Below, piece after piece: positions 35,837 through 43,913 of a stretch of 64,000 nt of DNA (its first letter is position 1; each line of letters starts with the position of its first letter). Source of the DNA: Bacteroidales bacterium (GTDB lineage Bacteria > Bacteroidota > Bacteroidia > Bacteroidales > UBA932). Location: contig JAGCVS010000021.1 of NCBI GenBank assembly GCA_017962235.1, positions 19,291-83,290 on the forward strand, written 5' to 3'. The notes beneath the pieces were generated by a model. That model saw only the letters and a list, made by a program, of their open reading frames with translations. It searched no databases and was not told the origin of the DNA. The translations under genes were made by a program, and so were the position numbers.

Positions 35837-36958
35837 ATGGCCAAGATACACTATCCCAAAAGCGAAAAGCCCAAGAAGAACAAGACTTGGTACAAGAAGA
35901 AGACAGAGCACGGTCCCTCCTTCTGGCAGATCCTGTTCCGCATCGTGGTGATACTGGCCGCCGTGGCCCTGGGCATGTCGTATCTGTCCATCTTCATAGA
36001 TCCGGCGTTCATGTCTCTGCCGTACTTCTTCGGTCTGTATTACATACCCATTTTCGCGCTGAATCTGGTGCTGTTCTTCATAGGGCTGGTGCGTATGCGC
36101 CGGTATCTGATAATCAGTCTGGTGGCGCTGCTGCCGTCGCTCTTTTTCGCCGATTTGTTTGTCAAGTTCGGCAACGAGGAGAAGAGTGTGGCGGGAGATG
36201 AGGTAAAGGTCATGTCATACAACGTGGGGCACTTTGAAGCGGGTTCCAAGGGGATGAATTACTCCCAGACACTTAGCAAAATATGCGAATTTGTGTCACG
36301 CGAGGCGCCCGACGTGCTCTGCCTGCAGGAGTTCCACTCCACTGACACCGCCACCGTGAATAGGCTTCTGAGCTACCTGCCATATCGCCACCGTTACTTC
36401 TATCGCAACGACGGGGCCCACTTTGGCAACATTACCCTGAGCCGGTACCCGATTGTGAATTCCGGCACCATAGATTTCCCCAACAGCTCCAACCTGTGCA
36501 TCTGGAGCGATATCCGCATAAACGACGTCACGGTGAGGGTCTACAACTGCCACATGCAGAGCAACCAGCTCTCCTTTGCCACCATCATACGGCACATGGC
36601 GGGCGACTTCTCAAACGAGGTCAAGAACGTACACTCAAGCCTGGCGCACAACAACGTGCGGCGCGGGGAGCAGGTGGGCATCGTACACGACCATATCGCT
36701 GCCTGCACCCTTCCCTCCATGGTCTGCGGCGACTTTAACGACACCCCCATGTCGTATACCTATCACCGTCTGGCAGAGGGGCATAAAGACAGCTTTGCCG
36801 ATGGCGGACGCGGGTTTGGCGCCACCTTCTCGCTGCTGTGGCCCATGCTGCGCATAGACTATATCCTGGTGCCCAAGAATGTATCGTGCGACCGCACCAC
36901 GGTGAACCGCGTCCCCTATTCCGACCATTACCCCGTAAGTACACTGCTATATTTCTGA
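35837..36958 (+). CDS. Membrane-anchored endonuclease/exonuclease/phosphatase-family protein
   Basis: A 373-residue protein with a basic N-terminus, three hydrophobic segments (about residues 32-120) and an EEP domain (about 120-373): VMSYNVGHFE, VLCLQEFHS (catalytic Glu), YNCHMQS, CGDFNDTPMSY and a final YSDHYPVS. The active site should face the periplasm. The topology resembles other Bacteroidota EEP membrane proteins of unknown substrate. It follows rhomboid with a 1-bp gap. Confidence 0.85.
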   Translation: MAKIHYPKSEKPKKNKTWYKKKTEHGPSFWQILFRIVVILAAVALGMSYLSIFIDPAFMSLPYFFGLYYIPIFALNLVLFFIGLVRMRRYLIISLVALLPSLFFADLFVKFGNEEKSVAGDEVKVMSYNVGHFEAGSKGMNYSQTLSKICEFVSREAPDVLCLQEFHSTDTATVNRLLSYLPYRHRYFYRNDGAHFGNITLSRYPIVNSGTIDFPNSSNLCIWSDIRINDVTVRVYNCHMQSNQLSFATIIRHMAGDFSNEVKNVHSSLAHNNVRRGEQVGIVHDHIAACTLPSMVCGDFNDTPMSYTYHRLAEGHKDSFADGGRGFGATFSLLWPMLRIDYILVPKNVSCDRTTVNRVPYSDHYPVSTLLYF

Positions 36959-36962
36959 CGAT

Positions 36963-37538
36963 ATGGACGAAGATCTTAAATACGAAGTTGACGCCGCCGT
37001 GAAGGCTCTCAAGGCGGGCGATTTGATTCTCTACCCCACCGACACCGTGTGGGGCCTGGGCTGCGACGCCACCCGCGACGACGCCATCCAGCGCATATTC
37101 GACCTCAAGCAGCGCGCCGACAGCAAATCTGTGATTGTGCTGGTGAGCGACGCCGATATGCTGGCTAAATATGTGCGCCAGATTCCGCAGATGGCCCTGG
37201 AACTGCTCGAAATCAACGACAAGCCCATGACCATAGTGTATCCGCAAGGGGTCGGTCTCTCGGGCAAAGTGATTGCAGAAGACGGCAGCGTGGCCATCCG
37301 CATCCCTCAGAACGAGTTCTGCGTGCAGATGATCCGCCGCTTTGGCCGTCCCGTGGTCTCCACCTCCGCCAACATCTCCGGCGACGAGACCCCATCATGC
37401 TTTGCCGAGATAGATGCCGCGATAATAGACGGCGTAGAACACATTGTGGAGCCTTCCCTGGAAGAGACATCCACCGGTCTCTCCTCTCAGATTATCAAAA
37501 TAGGGCTCAACGGAGAGGTCAAAGTAATCAGAGAATAA
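36963..37538 (+). CDS. tsaC: Threonylcarbamoyl-AMP synthase (TsaC/Sua5/YrdC)
   Basis: A 191-residue YrdC-domain protein that makes threonylcarbamoyl-AMP from Thr, bicarbonate and ATP in t6A synthesis. It has the PTDTVWGLGCDA nucleotide site, the KQRADSKSVIVLV region and the STSANISGDETP motif. It lacks the extra Sua5 domain, so it is TsaC-like in length. Its partner tsaE is at 1678-2094. It lies immediately upstream of tRNA-Met. Confidence 0.92.
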   Translation: MDEDLKYEVDAAVKALKAGDLILYPTDTVWGLGCDATRDDAIQRIFDLKQRADSKSVIVLVSDADMLAKYVRQIPQMALELLEINDKPMTIVYPQGVGLSGKVIAEDGSVAIRIPQNEFCVQMIRRFGRPVVSTSANISGDETPSCFAEIDAAIIDGVEHIVEPSLEETSTGLSSQIIKIGLNGEVKVIRE

Positions 37539-37541
37539 TTT

Positions 37542-37572
37542 TTTGGCGTATCCGATTTTTCGTTTACCTTTG
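37542..37572 (+). promoter_or_regulatory. Promoter of tRNA-Met
   Basis: TTTG (37542-37545), a 19-nt spacer and TACCTTTG (37565-37572) match the Bacteroidota consensus. The mature tRNA 5' end follows 15 nt downstream. Confidence 0.8.
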
Positions 37573-37586
37573 CACTCCAATCTTTT

Positions 37587-37660
37587 GGCGGGATAGCTCA
37601 GCTGGTTAGAGCGCATGATTCATAATCATGAGGTCCCCAGTTCAATCCTGGGTCCCGCTA
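37587..37660 (+). tRNA. tRNA-Met (CAT anticodon)
   Basis: A 74-nt cloverleaf: acceptor GGCGGGA/TCCCGCT (with one G:U at position 1:72), D-stem GCTC/GAGC, anticodon stem CATGA/TCATG with loop TTCATAA, T-stem CCCAG/CTGGG, discriminator A, no encoded CCA. The anticodon is CAT. The features of initiator tRNA (mismatched 1:72, GGG/CCC anticodon stem) are absent, so this is elongator Met; a lysidine-modified tRNA-Ile cannot be excluded from sequence. Confidence 0.93.
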
Positions 37661-37670
37661 CTTGCCGATA

Positions 37671-37700
37671 GAAAAAGACGACCTCGCGGTCGTCTTTTTC
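37671..37700. terminator. Bidirectional terminator between tRNA-Met and cysE
   Basis: GAAAAAGACGACC (37671-37683) and GGTCGTCTTTTTC (37688-37700) are a perfect 13-bp stem with loop TCGC. It has A-runs on the left and T-runs on the right, so it can stop transcription from the tRNA and from the convergent cysE gene. Confidence 0.92.
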
Positions 37701-37715
37701 TTTTTATCTCCAAGT

Positions 37716-38411
37716 CTATATTCCTTCGCCGTTTTCGAAAGAGCGGACGTAGATGGCTTTGCCCTGCTGGATCCTGGAGTTTGGAGGGACGTCGTGGGTG
37801 AGCCAGATGTTACCGCCGATTATTGTGTCGTGGCCAATTCGGACGTTACCCAGGATGGAGGTATTGGAGTATACCGTGACATTGTCTTCCAGGATAGGGT
37901 GACGGGGCACGTCAAGCGGATGTCCTGTGTCGTCGTATTTGAAGTTGCGGGCGCCAAGGGTCACGCCCTGGTACAGCATCACGTGGCTCCCGATAACGGT
38001 GGTGGCGCCAATCACTATGCCGGTGCCGTGGTCTATGGCAAAGTATTCGCCAATCTTTGCAGCCGGATGGATGTCGATGCCGGTGGCGGAATGGGCCATT
38101 TCCGTGATGAAGCGGGGCAGCACCGGGATACCCATCTGCAGCAGTCGGTGCGCCGTACGGTAAGAGAGCATGGCGATTATGCCGGGGTAGCAGGCAATTA
38201 TCTCGTCGCGGTCAGAGGCGGCGGGGTCGTTGCTCGCAATCGCCTCCACGTCGGTCATAAGTTCCCTCCTGAGTTCGGGCACTTCGCCGATAAAAGTGCG
38301 CGCCTTCTCCTCCCCGATCAGGGCTGCCAGCGGCGGGAAGATGTCCCCTTTCTCATAAAAGACGACATCCCGCACCGATTCCATCAGTTTTTTTACTGTA
38401 TCTCTGTTCAT
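37716..38411 (-). CDS. cysE: Serine O-acetyltransferase
   Basis: A 231-residue left-handed beta-helix acetyltransferase that makes O-acetylserine, the acceptor used by CysK. An alpha-helical N-terminal domain is followed by hexapeptide repeats from about residue 115 (IDIHPAAKIGEYFAIDHGTGIVIGATTVIG) and the conserved YQGVTLGA. ATG 38411 (MNRDTVKK) is preferred; it begins 1 nt after the cysK stop, so the two are translationally coupled. The operon is preceded by the attenuator upstream of cysK. Confidence 0.92.
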   Translation of the reverse strand: MNRDTVKKLMESVRDVVFYEKGDIFPPLAALIGEEKARTFIGEVPELRRELMTDVEAIASNDPAASDRDEIIACYPGIIAMLSYRTAHRLLQMGIPVLPRFITEMAHSATGIDIHPAAKIGEYFAIDHGTGIVIGATTVIGSHVMLYQGVTLGARNFKYDDTGHPLDVPRHPILEDNVTVYSNTSILGNVRIGHDTIIGGNIWLTHDVPPNSRIQQGKAIYVRSFENGEGI

Positions 38412-38412
38412 G

Positions 38413-39342
38413 TTAAACCGGATAGTCTTCAAATGCATACAGTATGGTGGAAAGGTAGCGCTCTCCAGTATCGGGGAGCAGCACTACTATGGTCTTGCCG
38501 GCGTTCTCTTCCTTGCGCGCCAGTTCAAGCGCGGCGGAGAATGCGGCTCCGGAGGAGATTCCCACCAGAAGTCCGCGGGCGGAGAGGGCGCGTCCGGCAC
38601 GGACGGCATCATCGTCACTGACCGGCATCACCTCATCCACCACGGCGGCGTCATAGGTGCGCGGGACGAATCCGGCACCGATGCCCTGTATCTTATGTTT
38701 GCCGGCGATGCCGGTACTGAGAACTGCAGACGATGCAGGTTCCACCGCCACCACCTTCACGGCCGGCTTGCGGAACTTCAGCGCCCTGCCGGTGCCGCTC
38801 ACGGTGCCGCCGGTACCTACACCAGCCACAAAGATGTCCACTTCGCCGCCGGTATCCTCCCAAATCTCCACGCCCGTTGTGCGCTCGTGCGCGGCGGGAT
38901 TGGCGGGATTATCAAACTGGCCGAGAATAACTGAGCCGGGGATTTCTGACTTCAGCGCCTCCGCCTTGGCAATGGCTCCTTTCATACCTTCTGCGCCGGG
39001 GGTGAGCACCAGTCTGGCACCCAGCGCCTTGAGCAGGTTGCGGCGCTCCAGGCTCATGGTGTCGGGCATGGTAAGTATCGTCTTGTATCCGCGGGCTGCT
39101 CCCACCCAGGCCAGACCCACGCCTGTATTGCCGCTGGTGGGTTCAATAATGGTTGCGCCCGGCTTAAGCAGTCCCTTCTGCTCTGCATCTTCTATCATGG
39201 AAAGGGCCACGCGGTCCTTCACGCTGCCGCCCGGATTGAAGGATTCCACCTTTGCAAGGATGCGGGCCTTCTGACCGTCAAAACCTTGGATTTCGAGCAG
39301 CGGGGTACGCCCGATAAGTTCTGTAAGATTCTTGTAAATCAT
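38413..39342 (-). CDS. cysK: Cysteine synthase (O-acetylserine sulfhydrylase)
   Basis: A 309-residue PLP enzyme converting O-acetylserine and sulfide to cysteine. The PLP lysine is in NPGGSVKDR (about residue 42), the substrate loop is [12 protein letters not shown] (about 68-79), and the phosphate-binding [13 protein letters not shown] and C-terminal [12 protein letters not shown] are present. It is the first structural gene of cysK-cysE. Between the leader peptide ORF and this start lie the terminator and alternative structures described separately. Confidence 0.95.
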   Translation of the reverse strand: MIYKNLTELIGRTPLLEIQGFDGQKARILAKVESFNPGGSVKDRVALSMIEDAEQKGLLKPGATIIEPTSGNTGVGLAWVGAARGYKTILTMPDTMSLERRNLLKALGARLVLTPGAEGMKGAIAKAEALKSEIPGSVILGQFDNPANPAAHERTTGVEIWEDTGGEVDIFVAGVGTGGTVSGTGRALKFRKPAVKVVAVEPASSAVLSTGIAGKHKIQGIGAGFVPRTYDAAVVDEVMPVSDDDAVRAGRALSARGLLVGISSGAAFSAALELARKEENAGKTIVVLLPDTGERYLSTILYAFEDYPV

Positions 39343-39383
39343 AGTACTAAAGTATTAAAAATTAAACAATCCACCACCTTACG

Positions 39384-39415
39384 AAAAGAAACCTGCCGCA
39401 AGGTGGCAGGTTTCC
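39384..39415 (-). terminator. Attenuator terminator ahead of cysK
   Basis: In the minus-strand transcript, GAAACCTGCC and GGCAGGTTTC (39414-39405 and 39397-39388) form a perfect 10-bp stem with loop ACCTTGC, followed by TTTT. It ends about 41 nt before the cysK start codon, inside the leader, so it would stop transcription before the operon. Confidence 0.85.
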
Positions 39416-39470
39416 ATATATTTTGCTCGTAAGATACCCATATCTTATGCAACGCAGGAACCGCACCACC
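39402..39470 (-). promoter_or_regulatory. Predicted antiterminator pairing in the cysK leader
   Basis: GGTGGTGCGGTTCC at the end of the leader ORF (39470-39457) can pair with GGAAACCTGCCACC, the 5' arm of the terminator (39415-39402): 12 of 14 positions pair, two of them as G:U. The two structures exclude each other. Between them, TAAGATA/TATCTTA (39447-39441 and 39436-39430) can form a small hairpin that starts at the leader stop codon. Confidence 0.6.
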
Positions 39471-39528
39471 CGTTGAGGATGATACAGCAACAACATACGT
39501 TGAAAGATTTGGTACCGGATGTTTTCAT
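39445..39528 (-). CDS. Cysteine-rich leader peptide of cysK-cysE
   Basis: A 27-codon ORF between the divergent ABC-F gene and cysK, too short for usual gene calling. ATG 39528 is preceded by GGAG. Codons 12-15 are four Cys in a row (TGT TGT TGC TGT), and Cys occurs again at 22 and 25, six in 27 in all; the run reads NVCCCCII. It ends at TAA 39447-39445, followed by a terminator that can be refolded. This is the architecture of a ribosome-mediated attenuator: stalling at Cys codons when tRNA-Cys is uncharged would allow antitermination. TACATTTG (39543-39536, minus) is a possible -7 box. Function is inferred from sequence alone. Confidence 0.72.
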   Translation of the reverse strand: MKTSGTKSFNVCCCCIILNGWCGSCVA

Positions 39529-39579
39529 TTCTCCGCAAATGTATATAAAAAATCTTTAATTGATATCTTTGTGGGTGAA

Positions 39580-41376
39580 ATGCCCAGTTACCTTCAAGTA
39601 GAGAATATATCCAAGTCGTACGGCCCCAAGGTGCTGTTCGAGCATATCTCGTTCAACATCAACGAGGGGGACAAGATTGCGCTCATCGCCCCCAACGGCA
39701 CGGGCAAGACCTCCCTGCTGAGCATTCTGGCGGGCAAGGACACCAGCGACCGGGGCGGCGAAATCAAGTTCCTGAAGAACATTGTGATATCGTTCCTGGA
39801 GCAGGAGACGCAGCTTGATGCGGGCAAGACGATTCTGGAGGAGGTGGTGGGCAAGGTGGACCCGGCACGCACCCACCGCGACCCGTGGGATATAGAGCAG
39901 GATGCCCGGCAGATACTCACCTCGCTGGGACTCAGCGATTTTGACTGCCGTTGCGCCAGCCTCTCCGGCGGCGAGGCCAAGCGTGTTGCACTGGCCGGGG
40001 TGCTTATTACCAACGCCGACTTCCTGGTGCTGGACGAGCCCACCAACCACCTGGACCTGGACGCCATCGAGTATCTGGAGGATTACCTCTCCAAGAGCCG
40101 CCGCACGCTGTTTATGGTGACCCACGACCGATATTTCCTGGACCGCGTGTGCAACACCATCCTGGAGCTGGACGGCGGCAATCTGTACACCTACAAGGGT
40201 AATTATCAGTACTATCTGGAGAAGCGGCAGGAGCGGCTGGCGGTGGCCAGCGCCCTGAACGAGAAATACCGCAACATCTATCGGCGGGAGCTGGAGTGGA
40301 TGCGCTCTACCCCCTGCGCCCGCACCGGCAAGGCCCGATACCGCGAGAACGCCTTCTACGACCTGCAGGAGAAAGCGGCGCCCATCCGCGAGGCCAAGCA
40401 GCTGGCCATCAACCTGGGCAGCGCCCGGCTGGGCCGCAAGATAGTCAACTGCCGCGGCGTGGGCTTCAGCTACGGCGACCGCTGCATCCTTCGCGATTTT
40501 ACCTACAACTTTGCGCAGGGAGAGAAAATCGGCATCGTGGGAGCCAACGGCATCGGCAAGAGCACCTTCCTGAACCTGCTGACAGGTGCGCTACAGCCTT
40601 CGGCCGGTGAAATCGACCGCGGCGAGACGGTACGCTTTGGCTATTACCGGCAGCAGGGGATGCAGTTCAAGAAGCACCAGACGGTGTTGGAGGCGGTGCA
40701 GGAGATTGCAGAGACGGTACGCGACGCCACCGGCGCCCAGATTGCCGTGACCACCTTCCTGCAGCAGTTCCTCTTCCCCGTGGAGATGTTCAACACCCAC
40801 ATCTCGCGTCTCTCCGGCGGCGAGAAACGGCGGCTGTATCTGCTAACGGTGCTGATGCAGCGCCCCAACGTGCTGATTCTGGACGAGCCTGCCAACGACC
40901 TGGATATCGTGACCCTGAACGTGCTGGAAGACTATCTGAAGGACTACGACGGGAACGTGATAATGGTCTCCCACGACCGCTTTTTCCTGGACAAAATTGC
41001 CGACCACCTGTTCGTGTTCACGGGCTGCGGCAATGTGAAGGATTTTGTGGGCACCTACAGCGAATACCGGGAATTCATGCAGGAGAAACGCCGGGCAGAA
41101 GCGAGGGCCGCCCGTGCCGAGAAGCCTGCCGCCGCCCCCCGTGAGAAACCCGCACCCGCACCGAACAAGAAGAAACTCACCTGGAAGGAACAGCGGGAAA
41201 AAGAGCAGATTGAGGCAGATTTGCCGCATCTGGAGGCCCGCAAGGCGGCGCTGGAAGAAGAACTCTCCTCCGGCACGCTGGATATCGCGACCCTCACCGC
41301 CAAGTCCCGCGAAATAGAACAGATAATTGCCGACATAGAGGCCAAGGAACTCCGCTGGCTGGAGCTGTCGGAATAA
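39580..41376 (+). CDS. ABC-F family ATPase (Uup-like)
   Basis: A 598-residue soluble protein with two ABC ATPase cassettes and no membrane segments. Cassette 1: Walker A APNGTGKTS, signature LSGGEAKRVAL, Walker B VLDEPTNHLD. Cassette 2: GANGIGKST, LSGGEKRRLYL, ILDEPANDLD. A Lys/Glu-rich coiled-coil C-terminal domain follows (about 520-598), typical of Uup. ABC-F proteins act on the ribosome, or for Uup on DNA/ribosome assembly; antibiotic-resistance forms exist but are not indicated. Start ATG 39580 is preferred over a GTG 9 bp upstream. -7 box TATCTTTG at 39564-39571. Confidence 0.9.
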   Translation: MPSYLQVENISKSYGPKVLFEHISFNINEGDKIALIAPNGTGKTSLLSILAGKDTSDRGGEIKFLKNIVISFLEQETQLDAGKTILEEVVGKVDPARTHRDPWDIEQDARQILTSLGLSDFDCRCASLSGGEAKRVALAGVLITNADFLVLDEPTNHLDLDAIEYLEDYLSKSRRTLFMVTHDRYFLDRVCNTILELDGGNLYTYKGNYQYYLEKRQERLAVASALNEKYRNIYRRELEWMRSTPCARTGKARYRENAFYDLQEKAAPIREAKQLAINLGSARLGRKIVNCRGVGFSYGDRCILRDFTYNFAQGEKIGIVGANGIGKSTFLNLLTGALQPSAGEIDRGETVRFGYYRQQGMQFKKHQTVLEAVQEIAETVRDATGAQIAVTTFLQQFLFPVEMFNTHISRLSGGEKRRLYLLTVLMQRPNVLILDEPANDLDIVTLNVLEDYLKDYDGNVIMVSHDRFFLDKIADHLFVFTGCGNVKDFVGTYSEYREFMQEKRRAEARAARAEKPAAAPREKPAPAPNKKKLTWKEQREKEQIEADLPHLEARKAALEEELSSGTLDIATLTAKSREIEQIIADIEAKELRWLELSE

Positions 41377-41391
41377 TTGCTATATTTGGAT

Positions 41392-42249
41392 ATGACCAGA
41401 CGGATTCTAACAGTGATTGCAGTGCTCCTTGCCACCATCGGGTGCAGGGCGCAGGAAGACTATATGTCAACGGTGCGGTTCGACGACGAATCGCTGGATG
41501 TATTCTCCCGCGTGACGGCGGCCGTGGAGCCATACAAGGACGAATCGGCGCCCCGGCTTCTGGTACGTGTGGCAAAACAGTTCCTGGGCACCGAGTATGT
41601 GGGCGGCACTCTGGAAATCGAGCCGGAACGGCTCACAATAAGCATGTGCAAGACAGACTGCATCCTGTTTGTGGAAATGTGCCTGGCGCTGGTGCAGACC
41701 ATAAAGGGGGACAAGCCCACCTTTGAGACCTTCTGCCGCAAGACCCAGAACCTGCGCTACCATCGCGGCCGGGTGAGCGGCTACGACTCCCGCAACCACT
41801 ATACATCGGCCTGGATTGCGCAGGGAGAGGAGAATGGATTCTTCCGCGAGATATCCAAGGATTTGGGCGGTTCGCCGCTGGACCAGAAGTTCGATTTCAT
41901 GAGCACCCACCCGCAGGCGTACAAGCAACTTGCAAACGACCCTGCGCTGGTGACATTAATCCATACCACAGAGGTGGATCTGAGCCAGCGCGACTATTGG
42001 TATCTGCCGCAGAAAGAACTCCCCACCCTTGTCAAAGGGGTGAAAGAGGGGGACATAATCTGCTTCGTGACCCCAGTCGCCGGGCTTGACATAGGGCATG
42101 TGGCCATCGCCGTAAAACAACCGGACGGAATGCATTTCATCCACGCCTCTTCCAACGCGATGAAGGTGATTATTGACAGCCAGACCATCGCAGATTACGT
42201 ATCCACGCACAAGTCGGCCAAGGGCATCAGGGTTGTCAGACTCAACTAA
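41392..42249 (+). CDS. DUF1460 N-acetylmuramoyl-L-alanine amidase-like protein
   Basis: A 285-residue protein with a signal peptide (ending near GCRAQ) and the DUF1460 blocks VRVAKQFLGTEYVGGTLE, the Cys-containing MCKTDCILFVEMCLAL (likely catalytic Cys in a NlpC/P60-like fold), and C-terminal GDIICFVTPVAGLDIGHVAIAVK, containing the His of the pair. It probably acts on cell-wall peptides. TATATTTG (41381-41388) is only 4 nt from the start, so a nearly leaderless transcript is possible. ATG 41392 gives the signal peptide. Confidence 0.82.
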   Translation: MTRRILTVIAVLLATIGCRAQEDYMSTVRFDDESLDVFSRVTAAVEPYKDESAPRLLVRVAKQFLGTEYVGGTLEIEPERLTISMCKTDCILFVEMCLALVQTIKGDKPTFETFCRKTQNLRYHRGRVSGYDSRNHYTSAWIAQGEENGFFREISKDLGGSPLDQKFDFMSTHPQAYKQLANDPALVTLIHTTEVDLSQRDYWYLPQKELPTLVKGVKEGDIICFVTPVAGLDIGHVAIAVKQPDGMHFIHASSNAMKVIIDSQTIADYVSTHKSAKGIRVVRLN

Positions 42250-42281
42250 AATTGCTACCTTCGTGGACTTTTTTGATTGAC

Positions 42282-43913
42282 ATGCCACAGGAGATAAGCA
42301 ATACTCTGTTCTCAAAAATGCTCCGGCAGGGAGCGAAAAGCCTTTTCAAAAACAAGACCGTAGTGAACGACCTCAACGTGTTCCCTATTCCTGACGGGGA
42401 CACCGGGGACAACATGTATATGACCATCAAAGCGGGCGTGGACGCCGCCAAAGGCGACACCCTCGCTCAGCTGTCTTACGCCGCCGCCCAGGGAATGTTG
42501 CTGGGGGCGCGGGGCAACTCCGGAGTCATCCTGTCGCGCATCTTCGCAGGTCTGGCAAAGGGGTTCGACGGCCTTGAATGTGCCGATACCGCCGCCTTCG
42601 CGCGCGCCATGTCATCGGCAGTGAAAGAGGCCTATGCCGCCATCCCCGTCCCGGTGGAGGGAACCATAATCACCGTGTTGCGCGAAGGAGCTGAGGGGGC
42701 TGACGCCGCCGGCAGCCTGGAACACTACTTTGACACTCTCACCGCAGCCATGCAGGTCTCCCTGGACCACACTCCGGACAAACTGGATGTGCTCCGGCAA
42801 GCGGGCGTTGTGGACAGCGGCGGCGCCGGGCTGGTGTGCATATTCAACGGCATGCAACAGGCCGTGGAGGGAATTGAAGATGACGATGAGACAGAGCAGT
42901 CCGCAGCACAGCCGGCTGCCCATACTCTGGACCTTGGCAAATTCACGGAAAACAGCACCCTGGAGTTCGGCTACTGCACGGAGTTCCTGCTGCGCCTGAC
43001 CCGCGCCAAGACAGACATAGACCATTTTGACGAGAAAGAGCTGATAAGCTGGCTGGAGGCCAACGGCGAGAGCGTGGTGGCCTTCCGCGACGGCACCATA
43101 GTGAAGGTGCACGTGCACACCTTCCACCCCGGCGAGATACTCAACCACTGCCAGCAATACGGCGAGTTCCTGACTCTGAAAATAGAGAACATGGCGCTGC
43201 AGCACCATCAGGAGAGCAACAGCAACAACGCATCTTTCCACCGGCCCAAAGAGAAATACGGCATTGTGACGGTGGCGGCGGGCGACGGGCTGATTGCCGC
43301 CTTCAAGGAGTGCGGCGCAGACGTGGTGATTCACGGCGGCCAGACCATGAATCCCTCTACGGAAGACTTCCTGACGGCATTCGGGCAGGTCAATGCCGAT
43401 ACGATACTGGTGTTCCCCAATAACTCCAACATAAAGATGGCCGCAGAGCAGGCCGCCGGACTCTATAAGCAGGCCGACGTGCGGGTGCTCCCCTCCTCCA
43501 CCATCGGTGAAGGGTATTACGGCATCGCCTCCGCCGACCGCGACTGCGCCGATGTGGAACAGGTGATTGCCGACATCACAGGCATCATGGAGTCGGTGGA
43601 AACCGGCATGATAGCCCGCGCCATCCGTGATGCTGAAGGAGACGGCGTACAGGTGGTCAAAGGCGATTTTGTGGGCTATCGTGGCAAGAGCATCCTCTCC
43701 GACTCTCCCGCCCGCGAACAGGCCGCGGCCGCCCTTCTGGAAAGGATGAACGCCGGCAGCCGCGACGTGATGCTGGCCTTCACCGGAGAAGATGTACCGC
43801 AACAGGAGGCGCAGCAGCTGGAGCGCGACATCACCGCCAAATATCCCAACCTTGAAATAATGTTTAACACAGGCCGGCAGCCTGTCTACGATTATATTTT
43901 TGTACTATGCTGA
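42282..43913 (+). CDS. DAK2/DhaL-domain fatty acid kinase-like protein (FakA/YloV type)
   Basis: A 543-residue protein. The N-terminal DhaL domain has LNVFPIPDGDTGDNMYMT, with the ADP/Mg-binding Asp residues, and MLLGARGNSGVILS; a middle domain and a C-terminal degenerate DhaK-like domain follow. In Firmicutes FakA phosphorylates a fatty acid held by FakB (DegV protein). Here the DegV gene follows with a 7-bp overlap, and plsX and acpP lie downstream, which strongly supports the lipid role. ATG 42282 (MPQEISN) is preferred. Confidence 0.85.
   Translation: MPQEISNTLFSKMLRQGAKSLFKNKTVVNDLNVFPIPDGDTGDNMYMTIKAGVDAAKGDTLAQLSYAAAQGMLLGARGNSGVILSRIFAGLAKGFDGLECADTAAFARAMSSAVKEAYAAIPVPVEGTIITVLREGAEGADAAGSLEHYFDTLTAAMQVSLDHTPDKLDVLRQAGVVDSGGAGLVCIFNGMQQAVEGIEDDDETEQSAAQPAAHTLDLGKFTENSTLEFGYCTEFLLRLTRAKTDIDHFDEKELISWLEANGESVVAFRDGTIVKVHVHTFHPGEILNHCQQYGEFLTLKIENMALQHHQESNSNNASFHRPKEKYGIVTVAAGDGLIAAFKECGADVVIHGGQTMNPSTEDFLTAFGQVNADTILVFPNNSNIKMAAEQAAGLYKQADVRVLPSSTIGEGYYGIASADRDCADVEQVIADITGIMESVETGMIARAIRDAEGDGVQVVKGDFVGYRGKSILSDSPAREQAAAALLERMNAGSRDVMLAFTGEDVPQQEAQQLERDITAKYPNLEIMFNTGRQPVYDYIFVLC

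Noticed and set aside
41377..41391. Upstream TTG start for the DUF1460 gene
   Set aside because: It would lie within the -7 box; ATG 41392 gives a normal signal peptide.
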